Assembly: GCA_937960625.1 (NCBI GenBank)
Contig: CALGPD010000137.1
Location: forward strand, 1-8,562
Reading direction: 5' to 3'
Length of the DNA: 8,562 nt
From: an uncultured Spirochaetia bacterium
GTDB taxonomy: Bacteria > Spirochaetota > CALGPD01
Made by a program: the position numbers and the translations under genes
The notes under the pieces: model-generated
What the model was told of the DNA's origin: nothing
The model's database searches: none
What the model saw: the letters and a program-made list of their open reading frames with translations, nothing else
In this document: positions 6,316 through 8,562 of the stretch, in pieces
Position numbering within the stretch: position 1 is the stretch's first letter
Layout: each line of letters opens with the position of its first letter

Positions 6316-6876
6316 TTATTGGTTTTTTGAATCGTATTTTCTTAAAAATTTTTCAATTTCTTTATATGCTTCTGTGCATTTTTGAATTATTTTCGTGTTT
6401 CGTTTTTGAATATCCGGATTGTCATTAAAAAAATCAGGGTGATATTGTTTGCACATAGCTTTCCACGCTGTTTTTACAGCATTCATTTTGCTTCCGTAAT
6501 CTAAATGAAGAATTCCGTAGTAGCTTGCTATCCTGTCATTATACGGTATACTGTTTCCTCGTTTTTCCCTATAAGCTTCCTTTTTTCCGGAATAGGAATA
6601 TTTGTTTCTATATTTATTTTTTCCGGAACGCTTGTTTTTAGTAAAACTATCCTGATAAAAACTTTCTCCGAAAAAATCATTAAGTTCATCTGAAAAGAAA
6701 TTATCAAAAGATTTTCTTTTATTTCTGTTGTACCGCCGGTCTTCATCTTCCTTAATTTCGAGTATATCTTGAAGAATTTCGTTTAAATACGCGGCTTTTG
6801 AAGAATCTGCTCTTCTGAATATTCTATAAAAGTCATTCGCAAATTCATGAAAAAGTTCATCAAAAATATTGTCCAA
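6316..6876 (-). CDS. J-domain (DnaJ-like) protein with the J domain at the C-terminus
   Basis: In this 186-residue protein residues about 118-180 form a J domain: 'SYYGILHLDYGS' for the start of helix I, 'AVKTAWKAMCKQYHPD' with the H146-P147-D148 motif, then helix III 'CTEAYKEIEKFL'. J domains bind DnaK-type Hsp70 and stimulate its ATPase. There is no G/F region, zinc domain or client-binding domain of true DnaJ. Residues 1-45 look helical and acidic, and 46-112 are rich in Arg, Lys, Asn, Ser and Tyr, probably disordered. No signal peptide or membrane segment is seen, so it should be cytoplasmic. The start is a TTG at 6876 with AGGAG (6884-6888) 7 bases upstream; no in-frame ATG exists before residue 131. 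It lies 15 bases after purH. No dnaK or grpE is near, so the client is unknown. Confidence 0.83.
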   Translation of the reverse strand: MDNIFDELFHEFANDFYRIFRRADSSKAAYLNEILQDILEIKEDEDRRYNRNKRKSFDNFFSDELNDFFGESFYQDSFTKNKRSGKNKYRNKYSYSGKKEAYREKRGNSIPYNDRIASYYGILHLDYGSKMNAVKTAWKAMCKQYHPDFFNDNPDIQKRNTKIIQKCTEAYKEIEKFLRKYDSKNQ

Positions 6877-6883
6877 AATTTTT

Positions 6884-6888
6884 CTCCT
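6884..6888 (-). promoter_or_regulatory. Ribosome binding site supporting the TTG start of the J-domain gene
   Basis: AGGAG on the minus strand stands 7 bases before the TTG at 6876, inside the 15-base gap after purH. It is a near-perfect Shine-Dalgarno and makes the TTG start credible. Confidence 0.65.
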
Positions 6889-6891
6889 AAT

Positions 6892-7482
6892 TTAACGCAT
6901 TTGATATTCCTGCAGATATTTTGCAATTGCCTTATCGTATTTCATTGTCTTGGCAAAACCTTTTACCGCCAATGTTTTGCGCGTTTTTAAGTCAACTTTA
7001 TTGAATTTTTTTAACATTTCAAGAACAGCGTTATAATCTTCAGGGTCAGTAACGAGTATAACATCCTTGAAATTTTTTGCTGCTGCTCTAATCAATGTTA
7101 CTCCGCCAATGTCTATGTTTTCAATTGCAGTTTCTAAAGTAACATCCGGCTTTGAAGTTACTTCTTCAAAAGGGTATAAATTTACAATAACCATGTCAAT
7201 GTATTCATATTCAAGTTCATGCATTTGATTACGGTGATCATCATTGTCCCTGTTACATAAAAGCCCTGCATAGATTTTTGGATGAAGGGTTTTAATCCTT
7301 CCGTCAAGTATTTCATCGCTTCTGGTGAAATCAGACACTTTCCGGACCTTAACTTTATGTTCTTCCAATAATCTCGCTGTTCCGCCCGTGGAAAGTATAT
7401 CAATATCTAATTCAACGAGTTCTTTAGCAAAATCTACTACTCCGCTTTTATCATATACGCTGATTAATGCCCGTTCTATCAT
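6892..7482 (-). CDS. purH: Stand-alone IMP cyclohydrolase (N-terminal MGS-like domain of PurH only)
   Basis: The 196 residues equal the cyclohydrolase half of bifunctional PurH, which closes FAICAR to IMP in the last step of purine synthesis. Visible motifs are 'STGGTARLL' (31-39), 'DEILDGRIKTLHPKI' (56-70) with K64, 'IDMVIVNLYPFE' (95-106), and 'IENIDIGG' to 'RAAAKN' (120-137) with D124 and K136; these correspond to the active-site Lys and Asp of known enzymes. The AICAR formyltransferase half (over 300 residues) is absent: the frame ends with TAA at the domain boundary, and the next gene starts 15 bases on. No frameshifted remainder is present, so this looks like a genuine split gene; the formyltransferase must be encoded elsewhere. 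A GGGAG site (7489-7493) lies in the end of tsaB, which stops 2 bases before this ATG, so translation is probably coupled. Domain call is certain, activity likely. Confidence 0.92.
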   Translation of the reverse strand: MIERALISVYDKSGVVDFAKELVELDIDILSTGGTARLLEEHKVKVRKVSDFTRSDEILDGRIKTLHPKIYAGLLCNRDNDDHRNQMHELEYEYIDMVIVNLYPFEEVTSKPDVTLETAIENIDIGGVTLIRAAAKNFKDVILVTDPEDYNAVLEMLKKFNKVDLKTRKTLAVKGFAKTMKYDKAIAKYLQEYQMR

Positions 7483-7484
7483 TT

Positions 7485-8168
7485 TTATCTCCCTTTCGTG
7501 ACTGCATCTGTTTCTCTAATATATACCGGTACCAATGAATGTAAATTGTCACTACCGCTTTTTTTATATTTTTCAACTGCAAGTTTTCCAATCAACCCCG
7601 CAGTTAATTCTGTTTTATCTCCAAACAGAAATTGTACATTTTTTTTTTCTAACTTTGATTTTAATTCGTTTTTATAAATTTCTGCTCCGTTTCCAGCGAA
7701 CAAAATTTTATCAGAATTATTAGTTAAGTATAGCACATCATTAACACTAAGGTCAAGATTTGTTTTTTCTTCTCCGTTCGCAAAGTAAAAAGAGCAGAAC
7801 AATTTAGACCGTCTCGCGTCAATCAATATCACTCTGTCATAATCCCCTGAAACCGTGTCCAATGACAGCTTATACGTTGCATATAACGAGTTAATACCAA
7901 CAACGGGAATATTTAAAGCATGGGCAAGGGTTTTAGCCGTTGCCACGCCTATTCTAAGCGCTGTAAAAGCTCCCGGGCCAATATCAACCGCAACGAGATT
8001 AATTTCAGCTTTTTTTAAGCCCGTTGTTTTAAATAGTTTTTCAATTGACGGCATTAATGTTTGCTGCTGATCCTTTGTCTTGAAATGAATTTGTTCAATC
8101 ACATCAGTGTCTTTCAATACCGCGCATGAACAAATGCCTGCTGATGTTTCTATTGCCAGTGTATGCAA
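7485..8168 (-). CDS. tsaB: tRNA threonylcarbamoyladenosine biosynthesis protein TsaB
   Basis: This 227-residue protein is TsaB (YeaZ), an ASKHA-fold partner that scaffolds TsaD, with TsaE, in making t6A at position 37 of ANN-decoding tRNAs in the cytoplasm. It opens 'LAIETSAGICSCAVL' (4-18), has 'GPGAFTALRIGVATAKTLA' (64-82) where the family has GPGSFTGLRIG, then 'IPVVGINSLYA' (87-97) and ends with 'PVYIRETDAV', the usual C-terminal P-x-Y-x-R. The length is normal. Ser to Ala and Gly to Ala changes at residues 67 and 70 in the signature loop are mild. TsaD would carry the metal-binding histidines, and TsaB lacks them as expected. The start is TTG at 8168 with AGGAG (8174-8178) 5 bases upstream. 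It is the first gene of a unit with purH and the J-domain gene; tsaD and tsaE are not in the window. Confidence 0.92.
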   Translation of the reverse strand: MHTLAIETSAGICSCAVLKDTDVIEQIHFKTKDQQQTLMPSIEKLFKTTGLKKAEINLVAVDIGPGAFTALRIGVATAKTLAHALNIPVVGINSLYATYKLSLDTVSGDYDRVILIDARRSKLFCSFYFANGEEKTNLDLSVNDVLYLTNNSDKILFAGNGAEIYKNELKSKLEKKNVQFLFGDKTELTAGLIGKLAVEKYKKSGSDNLHSLVPVYIRETDAVTKGR

Positions 8169-8562
8169 AGTTTCTCCTGTTTTTTATATTTACAAAGATA
8201 ATACTTTTACACGGTTTTTGCGAAATTTGAAGAACTAAGTGTATCAATAAGTAAACAGGGATTAACATTTTAAGTCAAATGATTATTCAACGCGAAAGGA
8301 CGCAGAGAGCACTGAATTATTCAATTAAAAGTAAAGTTCTTTAAATAATTAATTGTAATTTTTTATTTTCTTCATTATTCACTGAAAGTTGGGAAGTAAA
8401 ATAAATCCAAACAAAAATCAAATATAAATTATAACTTAATCATTTAATCTATTATTTTATTTTAAAGCCAACGTGTTAGCATTAATGCCTTTGCGTTCTT
8501 TTAGTCTTCCAGTTGAATTAAAGCATTCGCAAATCTTGAAGCAAACATTCTTGCTTGAACTC
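8169..8562. other. Intergenic stretch of 394 bases without a supported gene
   Basis: Upstream of tsaB the sequence is AT-rich and has stops in all frames at short intervals. A TATTAT at 8198-8203 (minus strand) is a possible -10 box for the tsaB unit, but its -35 region is poor. Two G+C-richer phrases stand out: AACGCGAAAGG at 8289-8299 and, in the opposite orientation, the reverse complement of AACGCAAAGG at 8488-8497. A 9-base word, ATTATTCAA, occurs at 8282-8290 and again at 8316-8324. A plus-strand frame opens at ATG 8485 and is still open at the edge after 26 codons, without a ribosome binding site or any motif. I see no tRNA, no terminator and no known repeat. Confidence 0.5.
8174..8178 (-). 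promoter_or_regulatory. Ribosome binding site supporting the TTG start of tsaB
   Basis: AGGAG on the minus strand lies 5 bases before the TTG at 8168. The TTG places the family's first beta strand (LAIETS) three residues from the N-terminus, as is usual for TsaB. Confidence 0.65.

Noticed and set aside
6877..6900. purH as a frameshifted or truncated pseudogene
   Set aside because: No trace of the formyltransferase domain follows; the frame ends at the domain border, and the next gene with its own ribosome binding site begins at once.
8485..8562. Plus-strand gene starting at 8485 and running off the right edge
   Set aside because: Only 26 codons are visible, with no ribosome binding site and no family motif, so I do not list it as a gene.
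1..8562. CRISPR array, insertion sequence, integrase, toxin-antitoxin or defence system, tRNA or rRNA
   Set aside because: I looked for regularly spaced repeats, transposase motifs, small paired toxin-antitoxin frames and tRNA-like cloverleaf ends and saw none; the genes present are housekeeping or common accessory types.

Overview
The window is strongly AT-rich (by eye about one third G+C) and gene-dense. The organism is a bacterium that is probably diderm and anaerobic: it carries an exported FecR-domain protein, a predicted lipoprotein, and a large oxygen-sensitive-type radical SAM enzyme. Most minus-strand genes have purine-rich Shine-Dalgarno sites, and two appear to start with TTG. The phylum cannot be fixed from this sequence. 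A spirochaete or another AT-rich environmental lineage would fit, but this is inference.

Layout. At the left edge a FecR-domain exported protein (1-326, minus, cut by the window) is divergent from a large B12-binding-type radical SAM/DUF2344 fusion (480-2906, plus). All remaining genes lie on the minus strand, in three apparent transcription units. Read in their own direction they are: (i) tsaB (8168-7485), a stand-alone IMP cyclohydrolase domain of PurH (7482-6892) and a protein with a C-terminal J domain (6876-6316), separated by only 2 and 15 bases; (ii) a short ankyrin-repeat predicted lipoprotein (6233-5685); (iii) a nicotinamidase (5563-4985), nicotinate phosphoribosyltransferase (4975-3512) and a GNAT acetyltransferase (3490-2921), separated by 9 and 21 bases. 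The last of these converges on the radical SAM gene across only 14 bases. The right-hand 394 bases hold no gene that I can support.

How the genes work together. Unit (iii) encodes two consecutive steps of NAD salvage, nicotinamide to nicotinate to nicotinate mononucleotide, plus an acetyltransferase of unknown substrate. Its promoter is the best in the window, and a 16-base inverted repeat lies just after the predicted transcription start. Unit (i) joins tRNA t6A modification (TsaB), the last step of IMP synthesis, and a chaperone-type J protein; these are housekeeping roles with no obvious shared pathway. The most noteworthy points are the clean split of PurH, the radical SAM/DUF2344 protein of unknown reaction, the J-domain protein of atypical architecture, and the palindrome in the NAD-salvage leader. 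I found no CRISPR array, transposon, RNA gene or clearly novel multi-gene system.
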